A DNA stretch of 64,000 bases from Oscarella lobularis. Its lineage: Eukaryota; Porifera; Homoscleromorpha; Homosclerophorida; Oscarellidae. Under the pieces are notes generated by a model. The model made no database searches. It was not told where the DNA came from and saw nothing but the letters and a program-made list of their open reading frames with translations. The stretch lies in the NCBI RefSeq assembly GCF_947507565.1, contig NC_089178.1, positions 2,108,001-2,172,000 of the forward strand, read 5' to 3'. How positions within the stretch are numbered: the first letter of the stretch is position 1; the number at the start of each line of letters is the position of its first letter. The translations under genes were made by a program, and so were the position numbers. This document shows, one piece after another, positions 23,963 through 34,949 of this stretch.

Positions 23963-25144
23963 TTAAAAGTCTCCTTTATATGCTTGGTTTTTGTAGTACG
24001 TCTCAGTGGAAGGGATGGCTTGCTGTAAAATATATTATTATGCGCTTTTTATGTACGATTACTGGGAATACCTTAAATTTGTAGCTCCGCTTGTTTCGTC
24101 TTTCGTGCACATACTTTATAAGCAGAACGACGGCAACAAATAGAATTAGGGCAAGCACAACAATGCCTATAGCCACTGCAGCCCATTCTGAACTTGACAA
24201 TCCAGAGCCTAGAAATTTATTTTCAAAAAGAAGAATACGTAGAATCCATAAATACTTACTATCACTTGGATTCGTCGTCGTCGGTTTCATTGTTTCTGTC
24301 GTCAGCCCCATCGTTTTTGACTGATTCGTCGTCGGCTCCATCGCTTTTGACTGATTCGTCGTCGGCTCCGTCGTTTTCGACTGAGTCGTCGTCGGCTCCG
24401 TCGTTTTCGACTGAGTCGTCGTCGGCTCCATCGCTTTTGACTGATTCGTCATCGGCTCCGTCGTTTTCGACTGATTCGTCGTCGGCTCCGTCGTTTTCGA
24501 CTGAGTCGTCATCGGCTCCGTCGTTTTTGACTGAGTCGTCGTCGGCTCCGTCGTTTTTGACTGATTCGTCGTAGGTTTTATCGTCGTCGGTCTCGACGTC
24601 GGTGGTGTCGTTGCCGACCGATTCGTCGTCGCCGCTTCGGCGGAGGGAGTAGTGGGCGGCAACGTCGGCGGCACTGACGAAGTCGGAGATGCAATCGAAG
24701 TCATTCTTCCGCCGACTTGCGACGAAGAACTCGTGCTATTTCCCGCTGCAATCGAAACAGAACCCAAGGTCGACATTTCGACTAGAATCGACGATGACTG
24801 TTTCGGACGAGCGACGAGAGAGCTCGAAACGACGGGGCCACTCGTCGTGACGTTGCTCGCATTCCTTACGCGATCGCCGATCGTCGGCGTCGACGAAGAA
24901 AGCACGGGCGCAGTCGTCGTCGGCTTTGTCGCGTTCGACGGGGCGGTCGAAGCCGCGGGGGAGGGCGTCGACGTCGCGTTCTCAAACGATCCTGTCAAAC
25001 GTCAAGAAAAAACGGTCGCACGCGCGTTCTTCTCGATAACGATAGTACTACTGCAGCGTAAAACGTTTGCCTGCTGCGCTTACCTCGAGATAGTAGAGTC
25101 GTCAACGAGACAAAGAGAAGAGGTGAGGAGAATGCAGCGCGCAT
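23963..25144 (-). CDS. Mucin-like single-pass membrane protein 1, with a 9 x 10-residue repeat
   Basis: No known family beyond mucin-like architecture. Exon 1 (ATG 25144) encodes a signal peptide, MRAAFSSPLLFVSLTTLLSR. Exon 2 (from about 24991) is a Thr/Ser/Pro-rich ectodomain that includes nine 30-bp units (24311-24580) of consensus TEPTTxQSKT, likely heavily O-glycosylated. After an intron near 24259, a single transmembrane helix follows (WAAVAIGIVVLALILFVAVV, about 24105-24180) with a basic stop-transfer RRNKRS. The last exon, spliced from YKFK to QAIPSTETYYKNQAYKGDF, ends at TAA 23963-23965. The tail motif KNQAYKG is shared with the upstream neighbour at 25361-26132, so the two look like tandem duplicates. 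Confidence 0.72.
24311..24580 (-). repeat. Coding minisatellite, nine 30-bp units
   Basis: Nine head-to-tail 30-bp copies on the minus strand each encode a 10-residue Thr/Pro/Ser unit (TEPTTTQSKT or close variants such as MEPTTNQSKA). The period equals a whole number of codons, so unit gain or loss keeps the frame. The last unit is the most diverged. Confidence 0.9.
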
Positions 25145-25360
25145 TGTTTTATCTTGGGTGGGCGTCCAGATGCTCGAGCCAAGGCGCTAAAAATATGCGT
25201 TGTCAACTGTTCTAGGTGCGAGTGGTCTCCGAAAACGGCGGTCTTTTGCGAGAACGAAGCCTTTTCGTCGCAAAATTATTTTTCTTCGCGCTCGTTGATA
25301 TCTATTGTGGCATGACGATTCGACACAAATTAGGACTCGATTGTTTATAAGTGTTTATAT

Positions 25361-26132
25361 TTATTTATTTCCCTTGTACGCTTGATTTTTGATTGTCGTT
25401 GCCGACTCCCTCTGTAGAAAAAGAAAGAAAATACAAAATAAAACAGCCGTCTCACATCTGACTCACCCCAGCTGACATTGCATATTCTTGTTTTTTAGCA
25501 GCAGAAATAAAAATCAAACCAAGAAGACCAATAAGAATGAGAACACCTCCAGCAGCACCAACTACAATGGGAAAGATATCGGACGCAGTAAGACCTGAAA
25601 GCAAAAAGAAACGAGACATAAAAGTGATGCCAAAATCTAATAAAAAAAGATACCGTCATCCTCAGCGACGGTAGTAGCAGTAGTATTGCTCCTGTCCGAT
25701 GCATCAGTAGACGCTGCAAGTGTTGATGTTACTGTTGGTCGACGACTCGGAGTCGAGGCTGTCGCAGTGTTGATTGGTGGAGCCTTCGAAGTTGCAGAAG
25801 CCTCGGAAGTCAACAAGGGAGCGGTAGACGGGGCGACAGTGGTGACGTTCGTCGACGCAGTGGTTGTGACGTCCGTCGACGCCTTCGTAGTGGTAGCGGC
25901 GGTTGTCGTGACGTTGACGTTTGTCGACGCCGTGGCGTTCGTCGACGCTGTCGCATTCGTCGACGCTGTCACGTTGGACGCCGTCGCGTATCCTGGGTTC
26001 AAGAATACTAGAACGATGACCGCCTAGCGCAAGAAGAGAAGATGAGAGGCCTGGCCACGCGGATCTCCCACGGATCGAGTATCGTGCCGCGCACGCGACC
26101 GCGACCGCCACTCGTTCGCTCACCAATAGCAT
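25361..26132 (-). CDS. Mucin-like single-pass membrane protein 2
   Basis: Exon 1 codes only MLL (ATG 26132, donor GTGAGC). Exon 2 starts at 26023 after CGCTAG and completes a signal peptide, AVIVLVFLNPGYA. A Thr/Ser/Ala-rich ectodomain of about 110 residues with short NATAST-type repeats follows (25680-25990). A transmembrane helix lies near 25500-25590 (FPIVVGAAGGVLILIGLLGLIF), and the cytoplasmic tail is spliced to ESATTIKNQAYKGNK, ending at TAA 25361-25363. Architecture and the KNQAYKG tail match the adjacent gene at 23963-25144, pointing to tandem duplication with rapid ectodomain divergence. No family name can be given. Exon joins are inferred from phase and the shared tail. Confidence 0.68.
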
Positions 26133-26396
26133 TGCGAACTACGCCTACTTGCCCGGCTCGAATAGAGAGACAGAGCACGCTTCGCTCGATTAACGGAAGA
26201 ACGCTGGGCGCGCCGGATGCCCAACGGAGCATGAGCAGAATGCAAATCAAATGAAGGGACGATGGGTGGAGTCATTTACTTGTGCGCGAAAATTACATAC
26301 ATTTCAGTAAGCATGCTGAAGAGACCGTTATTTTCCTCGCGTCAAGTTGCAAAGCCAGTTGCACAAGTGAAAACAACTGTAACTACAACTAACGTA

Positions 26397-29300
26397 CTAC
26401 AAAGCGCGAAGTTTACTGCGTCCAAATAGAAACTGACAGGTTCTGTCAATGACTAGAGTAGCAATGCAATCTAGTCCTAGAATAAGAACCAATTTTTTTT
26501 GAAACTGCAAGACAATACAAGTAGTACTAAACAGCAAATATTTCACGTGTTACCTCGGGTGGAAATTCGACAATTTCAAATTGACTTGCCAGATCTGGAG
26601 CGACGCCCGATGCCAACAGGACAATCCACAAATATGACGCAACTATTGCGTACAGTAGTACTTTGTTTTCCCTCAAACTTGCCATAAAAGGGTGGCCCTA
26701 AATAAAATTAATTCCGCGGGCATCAATGAGAGCGATGATTTTCGTTCACCTTGTAGTTGACAGCAAATGTACTCACTTGCATCGTCATCCCGATAAGAAA
26801 GACGGTGCTATTCAGAACGGTCATTTCAAAATCCTTTTCCAAGTCGACAAATTCTTCCGTACTGCCAGCCAAAACGTTCAAAACGTCAATTCGGTCAGTA
26901 TAACTTACCTTGGAGGCAAAAGTGCTTTGCTTTCCTTTACAAGGAAAAAAAGACAGCCAAAATGGGCGGCAAATTGCAGGCAAACGGTAAGCAAAGTGTA
27001 GACATTAAATATGTTTGGAAGCGGTCTTTCTTTCGACAGAGTCGTTAGAGGCTGAGAAGAAGAATTGACCTATCAGATAACGTGGTTTCTCCTAGGCTTA
27101 CTTGTGAACGAGAAATAAACAGAAAGCAAACGGCAAGAAGCATTCCCTGACACGTAGCTTGGCTAAACAGAGAAACTATTTCGTATCGAGATGCCAAAAC
27201 AGGACTATACACGTACGTATTACCTATCACTAAATTTAATTCCGTCGAGGTAAAGAACGCTTTGAGAATAAGCAGCTATAAGAGCATTGAGAGCGAGAAT
27301 TTTAAACATCTGCAATGTTGTGACGAGCGTGCATCGTCCCTGCTTGATGACGTGAGCGACTAAAAATGACCATAGCAAATGAACAACAAAAGAAATGTGA
27401 CGACGACTTACTGCATTTTGGACTGGACGACTTCGACGTGAACGGCGATGCAATGGACGCGTCTCCGAGCTTAACAATAGGCGCTTCCGTTTCTTCGTCC
27501 AATTCTTTCAGTAGCTTTTCCAGTTTTTTTCTTCCCGGCGCGTCAGCTGCTCGATTCGAAGCCACTCTACCTTTGGCTACCCGATTCAGCTTCCCAGCCG
27601 AAACGATTCGTGGTTCAGCGGGAAGCTTTGGCTGCTGCTGCGACGACGGATCTTTCTTTGGGGGCTAGTTTAAATGATCATACAGGAGGAGCACGATAGA
27701 GGGTCCATACAGTAACACTATACCGATGGATCAACAGACGATTCTACAGAACGCCTTTTAGGCACCGTTTTGGTACTCGTCAGTAAAGCGACGCCTAAAA
27801 AAGAGAAAGACAGATCTCCCCATTAATTCATTAATTAATTCAAGAACTATTTCTCGTACCAACGTGAGCGTGCTTAAGTGCTCCAACATCGTTCGTGCCG
27901 TCGCCGCACATGAGGGTGTAGTATCCCAAATCCCTCAGCGTCGTGATCACTTGCTCTTTTTGCTTGGGAGACACGCGAGCGAACACTTTAACGGACGGAA
28001 GAACGCTGTTGAAGAACTTTCTCTCGTAGTTTGCCAGATGCATCATTGCCTTGGGAAGGAGAAAGAAAGATCTATCTAGCCTAGAAAAGCGACTCGATTA
28101 AGCGTTGGCCTACTTCGCCCGTTAGACATAAATCGTATTTTTCTGTCAGACTCTTCTTTCCTCTTTCTGGTACACAAGGGACTTGAACGCTCTGATCAAT
28201 TGCTTCCCATGTCCATTCGTCTGAACTAGAACTTTCGCTTTGGATCTTTAGAGAAAACGATTTTGCCGCACCGTTTATTTTTTTCAATATCAACGTTGTT
28301 CGAGACGTAATTTTCAACTCGCTTGAAACGTGACAAGCCGTCAGCGGATTATCGCCGGTAATCATCGTCACCTAACAAAAAAAGGATCCAGGATTATAAA
28401 AGGAGCGACTCCTTTGCGCGAATACACACGTGATGTGACGATTTTCGTATGTCCTTAATAGCCATCTTAGAATCGTCCTTGAGAGGACACGATATCACTA
28501 AAAAGCCAGCAAAATCGAGATCCCTTTCAACGTCATCGCGACGAAGTTCACGCAGCTATATTAATAAGATCAATATATATAGAATAGGATGTCACCTTGA
28601 TCCGTCCTACCTCTCTCGTTGACATTTCGCCGGCTAATTCTTTATAAGCCAGTGCCAAAATTCGAGCTCCCTGCTGAGACATTCGCTGATGAACGGCGTC
28701 GTAATTCTCGGGAACTTTCTTCAGCTAAAAAATAATATTAAAAAATAATAGTTAATGAAGTTAGTTCGCTTTCCGCACCATCCCCTTAATCATTTCCGGG
28801 GCGCCTTTGACTGTGGCCATGTAAAAGGTTTCGCCCGTCGCTCCCTTTTGATGAGAAACGACGCACGACATTCGCTTGAGAGCACTCGAAAAGTGAAATC
28901 GATGCAGAATTTTGATCGATTGTCGCAGTCCTTTGCGAGGAGTCACGATATCACCTTCAAGGAAAAGAGCTAGCGCAAAACAAAAGATTCTTTTCGCTAT
29001 CTGGCACCTCTTGATATCGACCAGTCGACTGCCTTCAAAGCTGCCTTCTCTAAAGGATCTCCAACCGAACCTTCGTCGAGCTGAACCAGAGAATGACACG
29101 AAGCCAAAACGAGAGAAGTTTGATTGGATGCGTCGGACACGGCCACCAACGTATCGACGTTTTCGCTACACGATAAGAAAAAATAAATAAAATTCTTAAT
29201 TAAAAACTTAGTTTTTTTCCTACTTTATTCCTGCTATTCCTTTCACCACCAAATTGTCGCTCGTCAGCGTGCCCGTTTTGTCAAAACAGCACACGTCCAA

Positions 29301-31289
29301 TTTCCCGCCGAAAGGTATGCGAAAGGGCTCGGTACAAAAGATCCCTACAACGCTAAGGAATCGAGCAGAAGAATACATGCAAATGGGAGAAATAAGACCT
29401 AGCTTTGTAAGAGCAATAAGCGACGTATTCACAGCAAGCGACAATTCTATAGGCAATTCCGGCGGAACAACGCACGTGAGAATGAGAGTGCACTGTAGAA
29501 ACAATTTGTATCGATTCCTGTTCGGATCCTTCGTTCCTACAGTAGAAACCCAACGAAATGACGAAAGTCGCTACTCCGCGTAAGAATGCACCCACCTTCC
29601 GTCCAAACGTAAGTAGCTGATATAATAGCAAAAAAGAGAAGAAACAGAATAAAGCCAAACGTCTCGAGATTATTGGCAGTGACGCGTTTAACGCTATAGA
29701 GTATGGTACGTAAAAGTTTGCCCTAGAAGAAGAAGAAGAAGAAAAAGTAGTATAGTTTCAATAGTGTGAGACATTGCCTACCTGAGATGTATTGAAACCG
29801 GTTCTCAAAACGTAAGCAAGGCAACCGTTGTTCGATGCTAACAATAAATGAAATAGAACTATCTATCGCGTGCCGCCTGAACGTGTCTTGTACGTCTTAT
29901 TCCGTCCGTGTCTTTTGATGGAGCCGTGTGCTGAACGACCTTCGTTCCTCCAAATATCACGTGAAGTTTCTGATCTTTCTCGACGTCCAGTTCGTCGTCT
30001 GAAGTCCGATTTTCCACGGGTTCCTATTCGATCGAGAAAAAAATCAGCGAGAAATAAACTAAGTTGCGAGAATAGAAATAAAAAAAACCTTCATTTGAGG
30101 CACGGACTCTCCCGTCAACATCGCCTCGTCTACAATGCAAGGACCTTTGAGTAGAAGCAAATCGCAAGGAACGACGTCGCCTTCCTTAGAACGACCTAAG
30201 AACACAAAAAATGCTTGAAGAAACGAAAATTTTTATCCCCTACCGATTGATATCAAATCGCCAGGCAAGAGTTCGTCCGTTTGCAAACTCTTCCATTTCT
30301 TTTCTCTATAGACTTGAATGGTATAGGGCTTCAAGCCCATGTCTCGAATCACAGACAGATTCTTTTGTTGCTATATATATATACATATACCAGGACAATG
30401 TTACAAGTGAGAACATTCTTAGAAAAACGTTACCTGTTTGACTAGAGTCGCTTCAAAAACGACAAGCATTGCCAGAGTGAATAGGCTATAATACCAATAT
30501 TCGTCCAAACACCAAAGTGAAACGCAGAAGACTTGAAAGACGAAAAACGGCGCCGTCGCTCTCTCATAAAACAAAGCCCAAAAATCCGGAGGTTCAATAT
30601 CAAGTCTAGAAATAAAAAAATACATGTACGTAGATCCACGTTGTGTATACCAGTCTTTTTGTGGTTTACCGATTTTTTCCAAATTTCTTAGACGCCTCTT
30701 CGATTTGTTCGTCGTTTTCGTATCCTCTCGATTCGACGTATTCTCGCATTGTTCGTCGAGTGGGAAAGTCGACCGGTTCGAAACGCTTCTTTTCCTCCGC
30801 GTCGTAAACGTATTTCATCTTTTGAAATTCGAACCAAATTCGCGGATAACGACTTTCGCCGGTCGATTCCGTTCGACGAAGGGAAACGAGTTCGGGAAAG
30901 CCGTTGTTCGGCGTCGGCGTCACCTTGACGAGAGTCGCCTTGGAAACGTCCGACTCCTGATGGGGAGAGAAAGGCGATTTTTTTTTTCCCCGAAACTCGT
31001 GTGCGCTTTTCACGTCGAATCTCACCGCTCGACATCTGAGAAGAGAGTTGACGTGAACGGACCAGAGGCAGAAGAGCGACGCGAGAAGTTGCACGACTAC
31101 CATTGCAGCCAGCGCGATGAGAGACACTTCCCAATTCGTTTCCTCCTTGCCGTAGACGCCGAATACGGTGATGGCCCACGTTGCGTAGGCGATCCCAAAA
31201 GGCCCGATATTGAGGTGCATCCATAAGGCTCGTCGCGAGAGCAGACGAATGGACTGGACGTCCTCGCTGACCGGGAACTCGCTCTCCAT
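26397..31289 (-). CDS. ATP13A1: P5A-type ATPase, ER transmembrane-helix dislocase
   Basis: ATP13A1 (Spf1 in yeast) is an ER P-type ATPase that removes mis-inserted transmembrane helices. ATG 31289 opens the P5A-specific N-terminal domain ([20 protein letters not shown], then [13 protein letters not shown]). The catalytic [15 protein letters not shown] with the phosphorylated Asp lies at about 29230-29285. [14 protein letters not shown] is at about 28330-28370 and [18 protein letters not shown] at about 27860-27920; these are the hinge and Mg-site motifs of P-type ATPases. The C-terminal helices include [21 protein letters not shown] (about 26770-26830). The last exon, joined at FPPE|FQKK, ends [15 protein letters not shown] at TAG 26397-26399. 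At least fifteen short introns interrupt it. Confidence 0.95.
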
Positions 31290-31559
31290 CTTCGAAGAAA
31301 TGTCACGTGGTTGTTGGGGGTGCCGCCTGGATACCCTGTGTGTGTAGGAGACGGATGTGATAGTGGCGGTGTAGCGCTCACGCTTCACAGACGCCTGCTC
31401 GCAGTATAAGGTGTCTGCACTTGTCTGTTTCAGAAAACCAATACATGTAATAACTTGAGTGCTCCCCCCCGCTTAGGTTCGGTCGAACGACATCAATTTT
31501 TGACCAACTCCGTATCAGTTGGGCCTACCGGCAACCAAAGAAGACGACACTCTAAACCC
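31290..31559. promoter_or_regulatory. Head-to-head promoter region, ATP13A1 and the IQ-motif gene
   Basis: The 270-bp gap separates divergent start codons. It contains a CACGTG E-box near 31301 and a poly-C tract near 31464. A shared promoter is inferred. Confidence 0.4.
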
Positions 31560-33381
31560 ATGGCTGCGGACGAGTGAGTGACCTTTTTCAACTGCGCTTC
31601 CGACTTATTTCCGGGATTTAGCACAAAAGTCGAACCGATTCACTTTCCTTCTATTGCGCGTGAGGACCGACGATGTAGCCAGCAAAACAATTAGCCTAAA
31701 ATCGGGGGTTTGTAATAGAGTCAACTGCATTACTGCACGTACCCGAAGAACGCGCAGCGGCAGCGGCAGCGGCGGTCCAAGCAGACTCAGAATCAGATAA
31801 ACGATTCCCGACAGTTTGCGTCGCCAGGTGGGGCTACGGAATTGTTTGCACTAACAAAGCCGAACTGTCGTTGTCGCCGTCAATCTTTCCTCGCGGAAGA
31901 GTCACATCGCGAGGAATTCCTCAACTCGTCAAAATAACAGAACAGCGAGATTGGTTGACGCCCTCTCAAGCCGAAACACAAACACCGGCTCAAAGGCAAG
32001 CGCACGGGTTCCTAATTAGTTAATATATCAGCCCGAGAACTCCCTGCATGCAGCAGCAGCAGGAGCCCTAGAGCAGCCACGAACTACCAGGCAGCAGTCG
32101 CCATACAAAGGTGAAACTAACCAAGATTTCAATTTTCTTCTCCTTTATAAATACTTTATCAAGATACATTCGAGACTATGAAGCCCGAAAGCTGCAAGAA
32201 AGAGAAGAAGAATTAGCCCAGAAAGATCAAAGGTTGACTTACTATAAACGTGATCAATGCGGCGGCCTTAATAATTAATTATTTGCAGGGCCCGTGAAAT
32301 TCGAAAGTGGCGATGTGAAAAACGGCTGTGGCAAACAGAATCAAATAAAGTAGAACAACTGGAAGCTTCTATTGGTAGCCAATCAGCGCTACGAGTACAG
32401 CCTCGCGACAACATTTGTCTAGGGATTAAAACGTTGGCTGATATCGATGATCTCCAGAGCGAAATTGACAAAGCTAATTTTGCTGCCGAAGCGCAGGTCA
32501 GATCTTTCTAAATATTGTGTCTAAAAATTGACGTGTACGACGCAGTTTGAGAAGACCATGCTAGGAGACAACACACTTCCCAGGATAGTGGTAATACAAT
32601 TTGCACCAGATTGTAGTTTGTTTAATAATTATAACGTAGCTCGTTGCATCCAATGTTCCCAATGCCGAGGTGCTTTGCAGATGTGTTCTAAAGGAAAATT
32701 TGTGCCTGCTTTACGTAAATGCCATCAGACCAGCGTTCCTTTCTAACTAATCATCTCATTTTCTCAGGATTTTCACGAGGCAACTCCGCACGTTCTTACA
32801 AGTGAGTTTGTGTTCCTCTGAAAACTGTAGTGACCCACCAACATCTCACAGAAAAAATAAGAAAAGCTCTCTATGATTACAAGCCTGGGATCAAGGCTAA
32901 ATCTTTAGCAATTGTCTGCCAGGTACTGACTCAGATTTCCCTCATTTATAATTCAAATATCATAATACTGCAGGGTGGTCCGGGCTATGTCTACCTTTTA
33001 TCTGGACGTGTGATGACGATACCAAAACTTTCAAAAGATCCACCTCTATTCAAGTAGATACGTCATATATTAATTATACTAGAAGAGTCTAACAGTGACA
33101 AAATATAGATTTTGGACTGGACTTGGAGAGGTCCTAAGCAAAATCAACCCTGACGAGACATGCATTCACTTTATCAACGCTAATATTCGTGGCAATGTGC
33201 AAGGCGAAAAGGTACAATCGACTAATGTGACAGTGAGCCTCTCGCAGTCTGAAATGTGCTCTCTTTCTAGCTACTAGCTTATCTTGAAAACATAATAAAG
33301 CCTAATATTGCACACGTAAAATCACTGAATGAACTCTCTCCAGAAGGCAAGTCTTCTCCAAAAAAACGAGACAGTCTCTAA
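31560..33381 (+). CDS. IQ-motif protein with a C-terminal DUF4347-like domain, uncharacterised
   Basis: This is a gene of about a dozen short exons, from ATG 31560 to TAA 33379-33381. After a Gln/Arg-rich start and a Ser/Pro segment (31860-31998), an IQ calmodulin-binding motif (AAVAIQRYIRDYEARKLQ) leads into a charged helix (32160-32510). The C-terminal half reads ILVASNVPNAEVL...CLLYDFHEATPHVL..., then KSLAIVCQGGPGYVYLLSGRVMTIPKL (about 32900-33030), FWTGLGEVLSKINPDETCIHFINANIRGN and LLAYLENIIKP. This order of strands and glycine turns resembles DUF4347, an alpha/beta domain whose bacterial members carry an HG...C pair. Here both positions appear changed (QGG; INAN). Exon phases check out, including acceptor AGAAGAG|TCTAAC at 33082-33083. 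Function unknown. Confidence 0.62.
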
Positions 33382-33617
33382 TACAAGACTAAAACTGTTA
33401 GGAAAGGCCACGCTGGAAATGTACTTCAATACGCCGGCATATAAAACGTGGAAGATGAAACGACATACGAAAATACTTTTTTAGCCTAACTGCTGTAGCG
33501 CGTATGACATCACTCATTCCCCAAGTACCACACCTACAGACGTCATAGCCACGCGCTCCCGTATAGTACCCCAAGGAGAATGACGTGGGGAAGATCGCTT
33601 TGATCATCTTCCACAGG

Positions 33618-34865
33618 ATGTCGAAAGCAGCGATGTCGCCGACTACTACTCGACAACTCGCGACGGGAGAAATCGCTCGATATCGATGGATCATCGCAAT
33701 CGTTCTCGTCTACGTCGCTTCGTGCGCCTATTCGACGACGACGACGACGGAGTGTAGCGACTGCGAACCGGGCAGGTACTGCACAAACGAAACGCGTACG
33801 CACCTATTCGCTGCGGCGCCAATGCTCGGCGGCTCCAAAAACGAGACGATCACGTGCGCCGAATGTCCAGCCGGCCAGTACCAGCCAAAGAAAGGCCAAA
33901 CGTCGTGTCTCGACTGCAGTAAGGGCAACTACTCGGGTCCCGGGCAGCCGCTCTGTTCCAGATGCCCGCCCGGTCAGTATCAAGACCACGAAGGAAAGAT
34001 CAATTGCACGTTCTGCGCACCGGGAAACTATTCGAACACGCCCGGATCGATTTGGTGCAAACGATGCGGAAAGGGAAATTACACCGCCGCCGAGGGACAG
34101 ACTCGATGCGAAACGTGCGAACCGGGCTATTATCAGGATAAAGAAGTAGCGAAGGAGTGCAATCCGTGTTCGGCGGGCTCGTTTTGCGAGAACGACGGAT
34201 GTCACAGCTGCACGCCTTGTTCTTCGGGACATTACGCTCTCGGTCCCGCTAACGTCACGTGCGCAGCGTGTCCCGCCGGAACTGCGCCGAATCGAGACTC
34301 GTCCAACTGTCTGCACTGCGGCCCGGGAAATTATTGTCCCAAACCGGGGTGCTCGCAATGCATTCTCTGCGAGCTGGGCAAGTACGCGAGGACGTCAGGA
34401 TCGACGGAATGCATCTACTGTGACGAGGGCCAGTACCAGGATAGAAGAGGTCAGACGACCTGCAAGACGTGTTCTCTGGGATGGTATGCGATTACGAAGG
34501 GAAATAGCGAGTGTACGGAATGTCCGGCAGGTCTGTTTTGCCCTGATCCGAAGAGCAGTCCTCAGCCGTGTCCGGACAACTACTACTGTCCTAGGGGAAG
34601 TTCCAACTACCAATCGTGTGGCGGACTCTATCGCGTCAATGCGGAGCAAAGTGGATGCGAAATGACGACGGCACTCGTCGCCATCATCTGCGTTGCTGTC
34701 ATCCTCAATATTATTATTGTTGCTATAGTAATAATCTACTCCATGAGAAAGTGGCGATGGGGTCGACGTCTCGTGCCGGAGAAGGTCAAGTTGGTGAAAC
34801 GAAGTCAAATTAGTGCAGTCGAACGAGCAACGACTCCAACGCCAGTCATGTATGAAGGCCTGTAG
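33618..34865 (+). CDS. Cysteine-rich ephrin-receptor-like single-pass membrane protein
   Basis: A single exon of 415 codons from ATG 33618. A hydrophobic signal or anchor (WIIAIVLVYVASCAYS) is followed by about ten tandem cysteine-rich modules of the type C-x2-C-x-PG-x-Y-x(n)-C. Examples are CAECPAGQYQPKKGQTSCLDC and CPPGQYQDHEGKINC. This is the GCC2/GCC3 or ephrin-receptor-like (TNFR-like) module, with many N-x-S/T glycosylation sites. A transmembrane helix (ALVAIICVAVILNIIIVAIVIIY, about 34672-34740) leads to a basic cytoplasmic tail of about 40 residues with no catalytic domain, ending at TAG 34863-34865. Such proteins are numerous in sponges and cnidarians; ligand and role are unknown. 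ATG 33618 gives the best signal sequence. Confidence 0.82.
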   Translation: MSKAAMSPTTTRQLATGEIARYRWIIAIVLVYVASCAYSTTTTTECSDCEPGRYCTNETRTHLFAAAPMLGGSKNETITCAECPAGQYQPKKGQTSCLDCSKGNYSGPGQPLCSRCPPGQYQDHEGKINCTFCAPGNYSNTPGSIWCKRCGKGNYTAAEGQTRCETCEPGYYQDKEVAKECNPCSAGSFCENDGCHSCTPCSSGHYALGPANVTCAACPAGTAPNRDSSNCLHCGPGNYCPKPGCSQCILCELGKYARTSGSTECIYCDEGQYQDRRGQTTCKTCSLGWYAITKGNSECTECPAGLFCPDPKSSPQPCPDNYYCPRGSSNYQSCGGLYRVNAEQSGCEMTTALVAIICVAVILNIIIVAIVIIYSMRKWRWGRRLVPEKVKLVKRSQISAVERATTPTPVMYEGL

Positions 34866-34949
34866 TCAGGACTTATGATGCAGCTACTGTTTTGTTCTTC
34901 CTCCCTTTCTATTTTCTTATATACAGCATGCATGCTTCGTACAATAGAT

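Noticed and set aside
24311-24580. CRISPR-like regularly spaced repeat array
   Set aside because: Units abut with no unique spacers, the period is 30 bp in an open coding frame, and the host is eukaryotic; it is a coding minisatellite.
33804-34358. 184-codon minus frame opposite the cysteine-rich receptor
   Set aside because: Composition (Arg/Val/Ala) reflects the complement of Cys/Gly/Tyr codons; no start context, splice sites or homology.
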